From Ewingella americana (lineage in GTDB: Bacteria; Pseudomonadota; Gammaproteobacteria; Enterobacterales; Enterobacteriaceae), in assembly GCF_006438725.1 (NCBI RefSeq), contig NZ_RCZD01000017.1, positions 37,965 to 101,964 on the forward strand: DNA of 64,000 nucleotides. The letters are read 5' to 3'. Shown one piece after another: positions 49,090-58,614 of the stretch (position 1 is the first letter of the stretch; each line of letters starts with the position of its first letter). The notes under the pieces were generated by a model that saw only the letters and a program-made list of their open reading frames with translations, searched no databases and was not told the origin of the DNA. The position numbers and the translations under genes are program-made.

Positions 49090-49900
49090 AGATTAAAAAA
49101 GCTGTGATATCCGCTTTGCGCTTTGAGTTCAACGAGTCGACGCAACGCTATCCTTAAAGAAGGGGGGACGTTGCCATGAAACGAAGAACGCGCATTTACT
49201 ACACGCCAGAACAGAAAGCGATTATCTAGGACAGGTATAAGCAAGGTGATTCTTTACATGACATCGCCAGAATGTTCGACAGATATCACTCTTCTGTTAT
49301 GCCCACTATTCACCAAACTGATGGGTATCGCCCTCCTGTCAGAAAGCGGCATCGGTTACCCATCAGCAAAAGACCACCTGATGTTGCAGACCGAGCCATA
49401 CCCGGCCACTGGGAAGGTGACCTGATTCAGGGCTCGAAAAACTCCTATATCGTCACCCTCGTAGAACGCCATTCCCGCTTTGTTATGCTGGGCAAAATCA
49501 GTGGCAACAAGACCATAACCGTTATATCTGCACTCATCAAACAAGCCCGGGAATTACCCGTTGAGCTTTATAAAACATTAACATGGGATCGGGGTGCTGA
49601 AATGACCAGCCACACCCAGTTTACTGTGGCCACAGACATTCAGGTTTATTTCTGTGATCCTCAATCTCCCTGGCAACGTGGCTCAAATGAAAATACGAAC
49701 AGATTGCTCAGGCAATATTTTCCAAAAGGAACTGACTTATCGGTTCACAGCCAGCAAAGGCTAAACAGTGTTGCCAGACAGCTCAACGAGAGGCCGAGAA
49801 AAACACTAGACTATGAATCACCCGCAGAGCGTTCAATCAGTGTGTTGCATCCATCGGTTGAACTCACAGCTCATAGCTGACTGTTAAGGTTTGTACCCAC
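49090..49900 (+). mobile_element. IS30-family remnant
   Basis: The transposase frame starts at ATG 49176 (MKRRTRIYYTPEQKAII) and meets a TAG at 49227-49229. It continues DRYKQGDSLHDIARMFDRYHSSVM, then jumps straight into the DDE domain (HRLPISKRPPDVADRAIPGHWEGDLI, ending in LTAHS at 49880). About 100 residues of the middle helix-turn-helix region are missing. DDE segments GHWEGDLI, TLTWDRGAEM and SPWQRGSNENTNRLLRQYFP remain. The ends near 49113-49150 and 49847-49872 look like inverse relatives. Confidence 0.85.
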
Positions 49901-50388
49901 CACTAATCTCGGTCTCATAGCCACGCACAAGACAGTTGCTTGCAGCCGCAGCGGCCCGCACGGCGTTAGCCGTCGCTGCTCAGGACGCTCAGAAAAATTA
50001 TTTAGTGGGATGACCTTCAGGGCTGTATCCCTGAAAAAGAGGAGTTCCACGACATCTTTTTTGGGGAGACTTGTGCTGACCTGACGATCCGGTAGCCTGC
50101 CAATTAAGGCCGCGGGAAGGACGGAGTTGAGCTCGGCGAACCGAGCCTGGATACAGTGGCCATGTTATCCAGGGCTCGTTCGCGAAATTCGTGATCCGGT
50201 TCGTTGACCTGCGGGTCGATTCTGAGGGGGCATGTTTTCATCTGACTGATGATTTGTCCGGCCAAACGTTCCGATAATTATTCACTGTTCCAAAACTAGG
50301 TAGATTCCAGACACTCGCTCAGGTTGACCATTGAAAAAATATTATTAATATCTTTCGGGTTTAACAAACTGACTTTGCGGAGGGAAAA
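49901..50388. other. Unassigned stretch between IS30 remnant and small membrane gene
   Basis: About 490 bp. A 58-codon open stretch on the minus strand (roughly 50107-50280, with MKTCPLRIDPQVNEPDHEFR) looks protein-like but has no recognised start or family and may be a gene fragment. The rest shows nothing I can name. Confidence 0.3.
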
Positions 50389-50484
50389 GTGTTTGGTTGG
50401 AAATTACTCGTGGGTCTGCTAACAGTCACGGTTGTTGGCTTCGCACTCTTTGGCTTCTTTTTTTCACTCCAGCAGCTGCGGTAA
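50389..50484 (+). CDS. Putative small membrane protein (31 residues)
   Basis: GTG at 50389 is preceded by GCGGAGGG at 4-11 bp. The 31-residue product is a single hydrophobic helix (FGWKLLVGLLTVTVVGFALF, then GFFFSLQQLR), a typical small inner-membrane protein with Lys near the start and Gln-Arg at the end. It is followed by a terminator shared with the convergent csp gene. Function unknown. Confidence 0.5.
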   Translation: MFGWKLLVGLLTVTVVGFALFGFFFSLQQLR

Positions 50485-50534
50485 ACGACTGTTATTCTTT
50501 TACTGCATCTGAAGCATTTCACCAGAGCCTTAAA

Positions 50535-50567
50535 ATGAAAAAACCCGCTCAAGGCGGGTTTTTTATC
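50535..50567. terminator. Bidirectional terminator between small ORF and csp gene
   Basis: Stem AACCCGC..GCGGGTT (AAAAAACCCGCTCAAGGCGG core) with A/T runs on both sides. Confidence 0.85.
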
Positions 50568-50634
50568 ACTATCACTTATCTGCTCAGGCTCCGGCCTTCA
50601 TCGCTACCGTGAGTGTTAGCGTGATTATCGGCAA

Positions 50635-50847
50635 TTAAAGCGTGATAACATTAGCAGCCGACGGGCCTTTCGCGCCGTTCTCGATAGAGAACTCCACTTT
50701 TTGGCCTTCGTCTAAGGTTTTGAAATCGCTGCTCTGAATGGCGGAGAAGTGCACAAACACGTCCTTGCTGCCGTCTTCCGGGGTGATGAAGCCGAAGCCT
50801 TTTTCAGGGTTAAACCATTTTACTAAACCAGTCATTTTGTTAGACAT
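50635..50847 (-). CDS. CspA-type cold shock protein
   Basis: A 70-residue OB-fold nucleic-acid chaperone. RNP1 ([11 protein letters not shown]) and RNP2 ([10 protein letters not shown]) motifs are intact. The sequence is closest to the CspA/B/G branch ([26 protein letters not shown]). GAAAGGAAGTATCT precedes the ATG on its strand. The roughly 150-nt AT-rich stretch upstream may be the long 5' leader typical of cold-shock genes, though no cold box was confirmed. Confidence 0.93.
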   Translation of the reverse strand: MSNKMTGLVKWFNPEKGFGFITPEDGSKDVFVHFSAIQSSDFKTLDEGQKVEFSIENGAKGPSAANVITL

Positions 50848-51148
50848 AGATACTTCCTTTCATTTTTTGAGCCGCTTATGCAGCAAAGATGGCCTGTTTT
50901 GCAGAGTTTTACTTATGGGGCACTTAGGAGGAGGCTCATGAAGAAGGGTATCTAGGATAACGCTTGAAATGAGGACTGCTTTACTAAAACTGCTTTCATA
51001 AGGTCTGTGTTCCAAACCGATGGCGTCATAATAGACCTGGTTTGTTTTATTAAGCAAGGATTAATTTTTTGATGTTTAATTAATCAGTTAAGCGGCCATG
51101 CACTAAACGGGATGAGGTTTGTGTGAAATTAACCATTAATGCATAAAC

Positions 51149-51181
51149 AATAAAAGCCCTGACTGTACGAATCAGGGCTTT
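51149..51181. terminator. Strong symmetrical terminator-like hairpin
   Basis: An 11-bp stem AAAAGCCCTGA / TCAGGGCTTTT with a 9-nt loop. It is not adjacent to a recognised gene; the csp promoter side lies to its left. Confidence 0.75.
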
Positions 51182-51199
51182 TAAGGTACTGCTAACTTA

Positions 51200-51780
51200 G
51201 GGTTTGACATTAATATACTTCGTTACTTTTTACTGCTATTTGGTACTACTTTAAATGCACAAGTTCTTACAGATAACATCGGGTACTGACAACTATAAAC
51301 CCCTCCTTTATCGATTTAAAACCACCTGACAGCTTTATACGAATACAAACTCAAGTCAGGCCAAACTACTTCAACTCGTACATTTCCCCTTCGCGATATA
51401 TACTCTTTGATGCGTAGCTTTACTTCCTTCGCGATATTTAAACTACTGACACTCAATGTTTTCGCGAACTCATGGTCTATAAAAAACAAAGCCTTACATC
51501 ATCGCGATTGTACTAACACTTATTACACTTACTTACAACCTCATTTAACACAACTTCTTTTGTTTCAGACTATGCAACAGGTTTATCTACTTACACTTCG
51601 TACTGCACTGCTTATTCTACTTCATCCCACACGGATTATTATACTAACGTACTTAATTTTTTCAAACTAACAGCAATACACTTGTTCCACCGCTGTTGAA
51701 CGCTAATTTACGGATTTTTGATACCGTGTCAACACTGTTTTTAATAACATGTTTTTATTAACAGCATGCGTTAACCTAAA
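51200..51780. other. G-poor, C/T/A-rich stretch without a gene
   Basis: The plus strand is strikingly short of G. The few G residues are largely in TCGCGA hexamers (near 51393, 51431, 51463, and in part 51501). Short stretches in different frames give Thr/Tyr/Ser-rich peptides such as SDYATGLSTYTSYCTAYSTS (about 51567-51626), with frame breaks and no start. It may be a decayed low-complexity gene or non-coding. Confidence 0.4.
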
Positions 51781-51783
51781 AAT

Positions 51784-51987
51784 TCAAGAAGCTTCTGATT
51801 CCTTTATCTTCTGCATCAGTTCGTGCCGTATTTCCCTATAGGTCCTTTCACAGTGAAACATCTCAACAATACCGTACCAACCTTTATGCCGGGCCGCACG
51901 CCGCAACCTGTTTACTGCACTCCATCGGTGTCTAAGCCTTTGTATAAGCCACCGACGCTTTATTCGCTGCATTATATTGAGGATCAT
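51784..51987 (-). CDS. Short basic hypothetical protein
   Basis: A 67-residue frame rich in Arg/Lys (IKRRWLIQRLRHRWSAVNRL; HELMQKIKESEAS at the end). An internal ATG (MQRIKRRW) five codons later is an alternative start. No family is recognised; it may be a phage-type accessory gene. Confidence 0.3.
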   Translation of the reverse strand: MILNIMQRIKRRWLIQRLRHRWSAVNRLRRAARHKGWYGIVEMFHCERTYREIRHELMQKIKESEAS

Positions 51988-52369
51988 GATTCATCACTTC
52001 ATATCAATGTGACGGGTGTTTTGCGGGACTACATTTTTAGCCTAACGAGCCATGTTTTAAATAGGGAAAATTCTTAAGCCACTGCGCTTTATTTCAACAG
52101 CCGGCCGTACAGTTCCGACCACTCTTGCGACTATGCGGTGTGGACGATAGGCACAGTCTCCTTCAGGGCTGACGGTTTTATCTGCGAGTGCTTCTCACGC
52201 TTTTCAGGCGCTTGACGACAATAATACCGATAATCATATTATTTGCCGTCATAAAGGCAGCCGGTCAGCGGCCTCGTGGGTGAATGCACTGGCTCGCCGG
52301 CCCTTCATGTCAGAACGTTGGAATACAGAAATTTCCTGATGGAAAAAACATAAATCAAGGGTCACTTAA

Positions 52370-52489
52370 ATAGGCATTTTCAGCTGGATTGTTTTGGTTG
52401 CTATCGGTGCCTTCGTAGCCGCAGGGATTTTTGCTGTGGTTAAACTGGCTGCGCTCGTCTTGAACAACCCGGATGATAGCGAGCATTGA
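52370..52489 (+). pseudogene. Small phage-type membrane protein with ATA in place of the start codon
   Basis: A 39-codon frame (GIFSWIVLVAIGAFVAAGIF, then AVVKLAALVLNNPDDSEH) directly follows a stop codon and has ATA where ATG would be expected, with CAAGGG 6-11 bp upstream. The hydrophobic helix and acidic tail look like the small membrane proteins in P2-like phage accessory regions. A start-codon mutation is the simplest explanation. Confidence 0.4.
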
Positions 52490-52734
52490 TACTTTATTTT
52501 GGCAAATTTCTTCAGTTAAAGTCTTTGAACGGTCGAAGAACATAGCGTTTATTGATCCCTCAGCCATCATTTTGTAGCGGTTGTCTTACTTGTTCGCTTT
52601 ATTGGCCTTTGAATGATGAACCTGGTAGTTGACCGTGAAGGATGGCAGGCCGCGCACTGTCCAAGGACAGATAGTGATAAGACGTTTAGATAACATCCTT
52701 ACAGATATAATTTTCAAATGAATGTGGAGTAACT

Positions 52735-52952
52735 ATGGACGATGCAGATTTAGCTTATGAGCAGGAAAAAGCCATTTTATCCGAGGCGTTATCAGCCAGG
52801 AAGCCCAGTATCTAAAGCCCGGAGGCATGTGCATCTGGTGTAAGGATGAGCCTGTGGTTGCCTTAACAGCATTCTGTTCCGCGGATTGCGGTGAGGATTA
52901 TGCCAAACATAATCGTGGGGTAACACAGCGGGTAAGTGGAGAGAATTCATAA
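52735..52952 (+). pseudogene. Frameshifted small C4 zinc-binding phage-type protein
   Basis: ATG 52735 after TGGAGTAACT starts MDDADLAYEQEKAILSEALS, then stops at 52813-52815. In a shifted frame the protein goes on as EAQYLKPGGMCIWCKDEPVV, then a second CxxxC-like pair (FCSADCGEDYAKHNRG), ending at 52952. Four cysteines in two pairs indicate a zinc finger of the small phage/DksA-like type. One indel separates the two parts. Confidence 0.6.
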
Positions 52953-53551
52953 TCACTCAATGCGGTCGCAGCATGATAATAGTGACTGGGTCAGTGGCTG
53001 CATGAAGCAGTCCCTTTCATCACTCAACGCCAACTTGGTTTCGTTCTCAGTATCCTTATAACCCAGGTGCTCTACCCTAAGGATAGCGTTAACTTATTTG
53101 GCGCTAATATGTTCTGATGTTTTTGCAAATGCAGACCGGCCAGCGAGCCGTTTTTTTGTGTGGAGGCATCTTGATATTTAGCGCCAAAAATATCAACTTG
53201 CCCACAGCTGCCGTAAGAGGGGTATGAGGGCCAACGGAGCGAAAACGTACGCTAAGATCTTTCAGATTGCGGCTATTACCCGCTATACCCACCCCTTCTA
53301 CCCTACACATTGACCCATTTCCATTGGTAATTGGCTGACAGTCTACTCACCTGACTATGACAGCGCTCCTTATACTGGCACCTTCACAGGCTGCTGGCTC
53401 TTTTGATAAACAATACCGACCAATTTATTCCTATCAGACATCATCACTCAGCCTGTTTTCTGCTCGTTTCCACGCTTTCTCAGACAGTAATAAGGTCGGA
53501 GTCTGCCACTCACCTTAAGCGGATTTTCGTATCTTCAGGAGCTCCACCAAT
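52953..53551. other. Unassigned intergenic region before the MFS gene
   Basis: 600 bp with no gene I can support. A 68-codon minus-strand frame (53104-53310) lacks a ribosome site and family features. The MFS promoter probably lies near 53450-53530, with TTCAGGAGCTCC as the ribosome site. The stretches 51988-52369 and 52490-52734 are likewise empty. Confidence 0.4.
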
Positions 53552-54760
53552 ATGAGAAATATGCATCGACAGGTCCTGATACTTGCGGGCTCTCAGGCCA
53601 TCTTTCAATCAATATCAGTTCTGATAATGACAATCGGTGGCCTGGCCGGCGCGCTTTTAACGCCCAATCCCTCGTTGATCACCGTTCCGCTATCAATGGC
53701 GAGCCTCGGAACGGTGTTAGTGATGTTTCCGGCTTCTTTATGGATGAGCCGGATAGGTAGAAAAACAGGTTTCATCACCGGTGCTCTGTGTGGAATGGTT
53801 GCAGCAGTCATTTCCATGGTCGCAATGTTCCATCATTCATTCATGCTGCTGTGCCTTGGGATGTTCTTTCTGGGAATTTTTCAGACTTTTGCGCAGTTTT
53901 ATCGCTTTGCGGCGGGAGAAGTGGCACTTCCCGCATTTCGCACTAAAGCTATCTCGCTGGTACTTGCCGGCGGCGTCGTTGCAGCCCTGTTAGGACCGTT
54001 TCTGGCCAGCCGCGGAAGTGCATTATTCAGTGTGCCCTATGTGGGCTCATTCCTCTTTATGGGAATAATGGCCGCGCTGGGCCTGTTGTTATTGTCACAC
54101 TTGCAGATGCCGGCGCAGCCCGATGAACCTTCCGGACAAGTGACGGCGCGGCCGTGGAAAAAAGTGGTTTTCCAGCCTGCGTATCTTGTCGCCCTTTTTT
54201 CCGGCGCATCAGGATTTGGAATAATGGTTCTGGGCCTGACGGCGACGCCCATCGCAATGAAGCATTACGGTTTCGACTTGTCACAAATCGCCGCCGTGAT
54301 CCAACTTCACATACTGGGCCGTTTCGTACCGTCGTTTTTCACGGGAAAATTGATCGAGCGGTTTGGCGTCATTAAAATTAAGCTGACGGGCGTTCTTCTT
54401 ATGCTTACCTATATTGCTCTGGCTGTTTCGGCTGTCACGTGGGGGATATTTGCCATTGCATTAGTCCTGATGGGAATAGGTTGGAATTTTCTCTACATCG
54501 GCGGAACCAGCCTGCTGGCAACGACTTACACCACGGGTGAGAGGGGGATTGCACAGGCAGCAAATGACATGAGCGTCTTTATCTTCAGCCTTCTTTGTTC
54601 TCTGGGTGCCGGTCCGCTGCTCAATGCTTATGGTTGGAAAACCATGCATCTTCTTTTAGTGCCTTGGGTCCTCTGCCTTGCAGTGCCGCTGCTTTGGCTG
54701 GCTTTGCGTAAAAAATGTCAAGCGATATCAGAAGATGAGGTCATTTTACCATTGCCGTAG
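53552..54760 (+). CDS. MFS transporter
   Basis: A 402-residue, 12-span major facilitator protein. The signature MFPASLWMSRIGRKTGFITGALCG lies between spans 2 and 3, and its second-half repeat (FTGKLIERFGVIKIKLTGVLL) is in the C-terminal domain. The last residues are charged and cytoplasmic. Substrate unknown; no regulator is adjacent. Confidence 0.9.
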   Translation: MRNMHRQVLILAGSQAIFQSISVLIMTIGGLAGALLTPNPSLITVPLSMASLGTVLVMFPASLWMSRIGRKTGFITGALCGMVAAVISMVAMFHHSFMLLCLGMFFLGIFQTFAQFYRFAAGEVALPAFRTKAISLVLAGGVVAALLGPFLASRGSALFSVPYVGSFLFMGIMAALGLLLLSHLQMPAQPDEPSGQVTARPWKKVVFQPAYLVALFSGASGFGIMVLGLTATPIAMKHYGFDLSQIAAVIQLHILGRFVPSFFTGKLIERFGVIKIKLTGVLLMLTYIALAVSAVTWGIFAIALVLMGIGWNFLYIGGTSLLATTYTTGERGIAQAANDMSVFIFSLLCSLGAGPLLNAYGWKTMHLLLVPWVLCLAVPLLWLALRKKCQAISEDEVILPLP

Positions 54761-54923
54761 GACGAAATTCCTGAGCTTTTGTAGAAATACATAGGCAAAA
54801 CTGATTTTACTATTCACCCGATCGCATCGAACTTTGACTTTATGCCCCCTCACTGGGGGGGTTAGCTGCTAGTTTTTAGGTGACTGTGTGACCTTTCCGA
54901 TAAATAAAACCCAAGGACTGAAC

Positions 54924-55412
54924 ATGAAAAATGCCCTGATCGTTATCGATATTCAGAATGATTATTTCCCAGGCGGATCTTTTCCGCTTGAGGCGCCTGA
55001 AATAGCCTGTAAGGGTGCCGTTAACGCGATTGAAAAAGCGCGTGGTGAAGGCTGGTTGATCGTCGGTATTCAGCATATCGCAACAGCCGATGCGCCATTC
55101 TTCAAACCTGACAGTAAGGGGGCGAAAATCCATCCGGATGTTGCCGCAGCACTGGGCGATGCGCCGGTTATTATTAAGAAAGAGGCCGACAGCTTCTTTG
55201 AAACCAACCTTGAGCAACTGCTGCGCGACAACGGCATCACTGATATCTACCTTACCGGCATGATGACGCAGCACTGTGTCACGCATACAGCGCTTTCCCC
55301 GCAGGGACAGGGCATGAAGATGCACATCCTTGCTGAAGGATGTGCTGCGCCAACTAAAGCGCTGAGCGACCTTGCCCTGTTCGGACTGAGTGCGCGCTGC
55401 AGCGTAAAATAA
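54924..55412 (+). CDS. Isochorismatase-family cysteine hydrolase
   Basis: A 162-residue cysteine hydrolase. The triad candidates are Asp9 in ALIVIDIQNDYFPGGSFPLE, the Lys in VIIKKEADSFFETNL, and the Cys in LTGMMTQHCVTHTALS. The ATG at 54924 (after CCCAAGGACTGAAC) was preferred to one 36 bp upstream. The family hydrolyses amides such as nicotinamide or biuret; this member is not further defined. The C-terminus is slightly short compared with typical 180-residue members. Confidence 0.85.
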   Translation: MKNALIVIDIQNDYFPGGSFPLEAPEIACKGAVNAIEKARGEGWLIVGIQHIATADAPFFKPDSKGAKIHPDVAAALGDAPVIIKKEADSFFETNLEQLLRDNGITDIYLTGMMTQHCVTHTALSPQGQGMKMHILAEGCAAPTKALSDLALFGLSARCSVK

Positions 55413-55569
55413 CCCTCAGGTTTGTAAAAGTCACAGACCTTTATGCGGGCTATGTTGCTATCCGATAGCGCACAGCCCGCGTTTTGGTAAATATCCCAGC
55501 TTTATCGCTGCGAATCACTGTGTACGACCACTTCGTCACATAATCATCTTCCAGGTACTTAAGGAAAGA

Positions 55570-56502
55570 ATGCTCATCGCCTTATACAGCCTGCTGCCAA
55601 TTTTACTGGCCTTTGCGGGCGGACTTAACCTAAAAAAAGTCGTTAAAAATATTCGCCCTTCCACCTTTGATATAATCTCAACACTGTCTCTGTATTTGCT
55701 TCTGTTGATTATGGGGGCCACTGTTGGCGGGATCCCTGATATTAAGGAGCAACTCGTCGTCGCAGGCTTTAATGCTCTGACCATTGCGTCAGGTACGTCG
55801 TTGGCCACCTTTATTGTTCTGGTCGCTGTGGATAAGCTGAGTGGAGAAAAGCGGCCTCCGCGTACCGCTCCAGACCTGCGGAACAGTCGTTCGGATATAC
55901 TGTCAATTTTACTTCCCACGCTCACTCAGATAATCACGACGGCGGGCGGCTTTATACTGGGGTTCAAGGGGTTAATGCCCGACCTGGACGCAGACCTCAT
56001 TATCTCTTTTCTTCTGTATCTGTTGATATTTTCCGTCGCGGTAAAATTATCGTATTCGAATATCAGCATGAAACGCGTGCTGTTAAACAAAGCCAACCTG
56101 CGGCTGACGTTGATCACGATATTGTCATCCTTTACGGGGGCCGCGCTGGCGTCATTATTTATCAAAGTGCACCTCCATGAGGTTCTGGCGGTCGGATCCG
56201 GGTTTGGCTGGTATACCCTTTCTGGAACGCTGTTCACCAAAATGGGCAATCCGCTGTTAGGAACCGTGGCTTTCTTAAGCGATCTGTTTCGCGGGATATC
56301 TGCGCTGGTGCTCATTCCGCTGATTTCGCGCTTCGGTTACAGTAACGCCGCCATCGGTATATCTGGTTCGACGGCGCTTGATGTAACGCTGCCGATTATT
56401 GAGAAATACTGTGGTGCGGCTTATATCCCTTTTGCTCTTCTGATGGGAGGGATCACGACGCTGGCCGTTCCCTTTGCGATCCCATTCTTCTATTACCTTT
56501 GA
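55570..56502 (+). CDS. lysO: Lysine exporter LysO family protein
   Basis: A 310-residue integral membrane protein with eight or so spans. Landmarks of the LysO (YbjE, DUF340) family are PILLAFAGGLNLKKVVKNIR, YLLLLIMGATVGG, the GSGFGWYTLSGTLFTKMGNP motif and GISGSTALDVTLPIIEKYCG. E. coli LysO exports lysine and thialysine. The symbol is given by family resemblance. Confidence 0.85.
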   Translation: MLIALYSLLPILLAFAGGLNLKKVVKNIRPSTFDIISTLSLYLLLLIMGATVGGIPDIKEQLVVAGFNALTIASGTSLATFIVLVAVDKLSGEKRPPRTAPDLRNSRSDILSILLPTLTQIITTAGGFILGFKGLMPDLDADLIISFLLYLLIFSVAVKLSYSNISMKRVLLNKANLRLTLITILSSFTGAALASLFIKVHLHEVLAVGSGFGWYTLSGTLFTKMGNPLLGTVAFLSDLFRGISALVLIPLISRFGYSNAAIGISGSTALDVTLPIIEKYCGAAYIPFALLMGGITTLAVPFAIPFFYYL

Positions 56503-56701
56503 ACAGGCCTTTTAGCAGCGAAGAAATGCCAGTAAAAACTGAGCCACTGCGATTGACCTGATTTCATCGACTAATGACCTACGAGCATGTCACGGCCTAT
56601 CCCTTCCTCCTCTTATAGTAAGGCCACTCGCAGCCACCCTGCCCGATAATGCCAAACGCATTGGCTGAGCCTAAAAATCTGATGAATCACTGGAGCAATC
56701 A

Positions 56702-57481
56702 ATGAAATTAACTCAAATCCGCAATGCCACTCTCGTGCTGGAATATACCGGTAAAAAATTTCTTATCGACCCGATGCTGGCAGAAAAGGAAGCCTGGGAT
56801 GGTTTTGCCGGGAATGCTCGCCCGCACCTGCGTAATCCCATGGTTGCCTTGCCTGTGCCTGTAGAAGATTTAATGGCTGTAGATGCCGTTATCCTGACCC
56901 ACACTCATACCGATCACTGGGACGAAGCAGCGCAGCAGGCTGTTCCCAAAGACATGCTTATTTATACGCAGGATGAGAGCGACGCGGCGCTGATCCGTTC
57001 TCAGGGCTTTCTTAACATCCGCGTTTTGAAAGATGAAAATCATTTTGTTGACGGACTAACGATTTATAAAACTGACGGCCAGCACGGTAGTAACGAACTG
57101 TACTCCGATGCCAAATGGGGTGATTTACTGGGTGATGCGTGCGGGCTGGTCTTCACACATCATGATGAAAAAACGCTATATATCGCCGGTGATACCGTCT
57201 GGGTTAAACCTTATGTAAAAAGCCTGCAGCGCTTCAAGCCGGAGATTGTGGTACTGAATACCGGCTATGCGATCAACGACCTGTACGGCCCGATCATCAT
57301 GGGCAAAGAGGACACGCTTCGCACGCTTAAGATGTTGCCGGCTGCGACCATCGTGGCTTCTCACATGGAATCGATCAACCATTGCCTTCTCACCCGCGCG
57401 GAGTTACGCGAATTCTCGCTTGAACACGGCATTGAAGATAAGGTCCTTATTCCCGAAGACGGTGAGACGATGGCTTTCTGA
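56702..57481 (+). CDS. MBL-fold metallo-hydrolase
   Basis: A 259-residue metallo-beta-lactamase-fold protein. The metal motif HTHTDHWD is at about residue 64, with distal ligands in GQHGSNEL, YIAGDTVWV and ASHMESINHC. No signal peptide; resembles UlaG/L-ascorbate-lactonase-like hydrolases, but the substrate is not known. The next gene, a GlxA-type regulator, follows co-directionally and may control it. Confidence 0.88.
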   Translation: MKLTQIRNATLVLEYTGKKFLIDPMLAEKEAWDGFAGNARPHLRNPMVALPVPVEDLMAVDAVILTHTHTDHWDEAAQQAVPKDMLIYTQDESDAALIRSQGFLNIRVLKDENHFVDGLTIYKTDGQHGSNELYSDAKWGDLLGDACGLVFTHHDEKTLYIAGDTVWVKPYVKSLQRFKPEIVVLNTGYAINDLYGPIIMGKEDTLRTLKMLPAATIVASHMESINHCLLTRAELREFSLEHGIEDKVLIPEDGETMAF

Positions 57482-57609
57482 TGAGCCACTTGGGCTGATT
57501 CAGGGAAAAATGCCATTCCGACAGATCACCTGTTATCCTCTGGTCAGTCAAAATCAGCAATTTTGCCGCCGGTGATCCGGTGGTTATCATTTACGGTAAG
57601 GTTAACGTT

Positions 57610-58614
57610 ATGTCTGCATTGACGGTCGCCGTGGTCGCCACGGCCGGATTCAGCCCGTTTCACTTTTCAGTGCCCTGTATTATTTTCGGTAAGTCTATGC
57701 CGCAGCCGGATTTATTCAGCGTGAAAATCTGTGCTGAAAAACTGGGCGTTGTCCTGTCTGAAATTGGCCTGTCAATCAACGTGGAACATGGCCTTGAGCT
57801 ACTTGATGTCGCAGACATTGTTATCGTGCCCTACTGGAATCATCCGGAAGAACGACCTTCTCAGGCGTTGCTTGATAAGCTGATAAGCGCATGGCAACGC
57901 GGCGCAGAAGTGGTGGGGCTTTGTCTCGGTGCATATGTGCTTGCCTATTCCGGCTTGCTGGATCATCACCGGGCGGCAACACACTGGGAGTTCGAACAGG
58001 ACTTCATTGAACGATTCCCCGCCGTTCGTCTGGACAGCAACTCGCTGTATACCAGTGATGAACGCCTTATTACCTCTGCCGGCACCGCCGCCGGTATTGA
58101 CTGCTGCCTGAATATTATCCGTGATCATTACGGTTCTGCGGTTGCTAACCGTGTAGCAAGAAGAATGGTTGTTCCTCCTTACCGGGAAGGCGGTCAGGCA
58201 CAATTTATTGAACGTCCGGTCCCGGTATCTACGCGGGACGGAAAAATGAACGAGCTGATGGACTACCTGCGTCGCAATCTGGACAAGCCGCACGACCTTA
58301 ACTCACTGGCCGGGTTTGTCAGCATGAGCCGGCGGACGCTTACGCGTCATTTTTTTAAGGCAACCGGGACAACGCTGAGTGATTGGCTGAACGCGGAGCG
58401 TCTTCAGAGAAGTCAGGAGCTGCTGGAAACTACGGACAGCAGTATTGAAAGCGTGTCAGACATGGCTGGGTTTCAGTCGCCGATTTCTTTCCGCCAGAGT
58501 TTTAAGGCGAGATTCAGCGTCAGCCCAAGCGAGTGGCGTCGGGCATTCCGCGGTCCTGTGCCTGTTGATCACGAAAGTCGGCTTTCTTATCGTCAGCAAC
58601 CGCAAGTTCTTTAG
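57610..58614 (+). CDS. GlxA-family AraC-type transcriptional regulator
   Basis: A 334-residue regulator. The N-terminal DJ-1/PfpI-like domain has AEVVGLCLGAYVLAYSGLLD (the cysteine elbow), and the C-terminal AraC DNA-binding domain begins near DLNSLAGFVSMSRRTLTRHF and ends RQSFKARFSVSPSEWRRAF. The ATG at 57610 follows GTAAGGTTAACGTT. The 3' end overlaps the broken GST gene on the other strand. Confidence 0.9.
   Translation: MSALTVAVVATAGFSPFHFSVPCIIFGKSMPQPDLFSVKICAEKLGVVLSEIGLSINVEHGLELLDVADIVIVPYWNHPEERPSQALLDKLISAWQRGAEVVGLCLGAYVLAYSGLLDHHRAATHWEFEQDFIERFPAVRLDSNSLYTSDERLITSAGTAAGIDCCLNIIRDHYGSAVANRVARRMVVPPYREGGQAQFIERPVPVSTRDGKMNELMDYLRRNLDKPHDLNSLAGFVSMSRRTLTRHFFKATGTTLSDWLNAERLQRSQELLETTDSSIESVSDMAGFQSPISFRQSFKARFSVSPSEWRRAFRGPVPVDHESRLSYRQQPQVL

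Noticed and set aside
51407..51670. 87-codon plus-strand frame in the G-poor region
   Set aside because: Leu/Thr-rich low-complexity translation with no ribosome site; an artefact of stop-codon scarcity in G-poor DNA.
52355..52570. 71-codon minus-strand frame
   Set aside because: Overlaps the better-supported small membrane-protein frame and has no family or ribosome-site support.
53104..53310. 68-codon minus-strand frame before the MFS gene
   Set aside because: No ribosome site, no recognisable features.
54876..55325. 149-codon minus-strand frame
   Set aside because: Shadow of the isochorismatase-type gene, whose catalytic motifs are on the plus strand.
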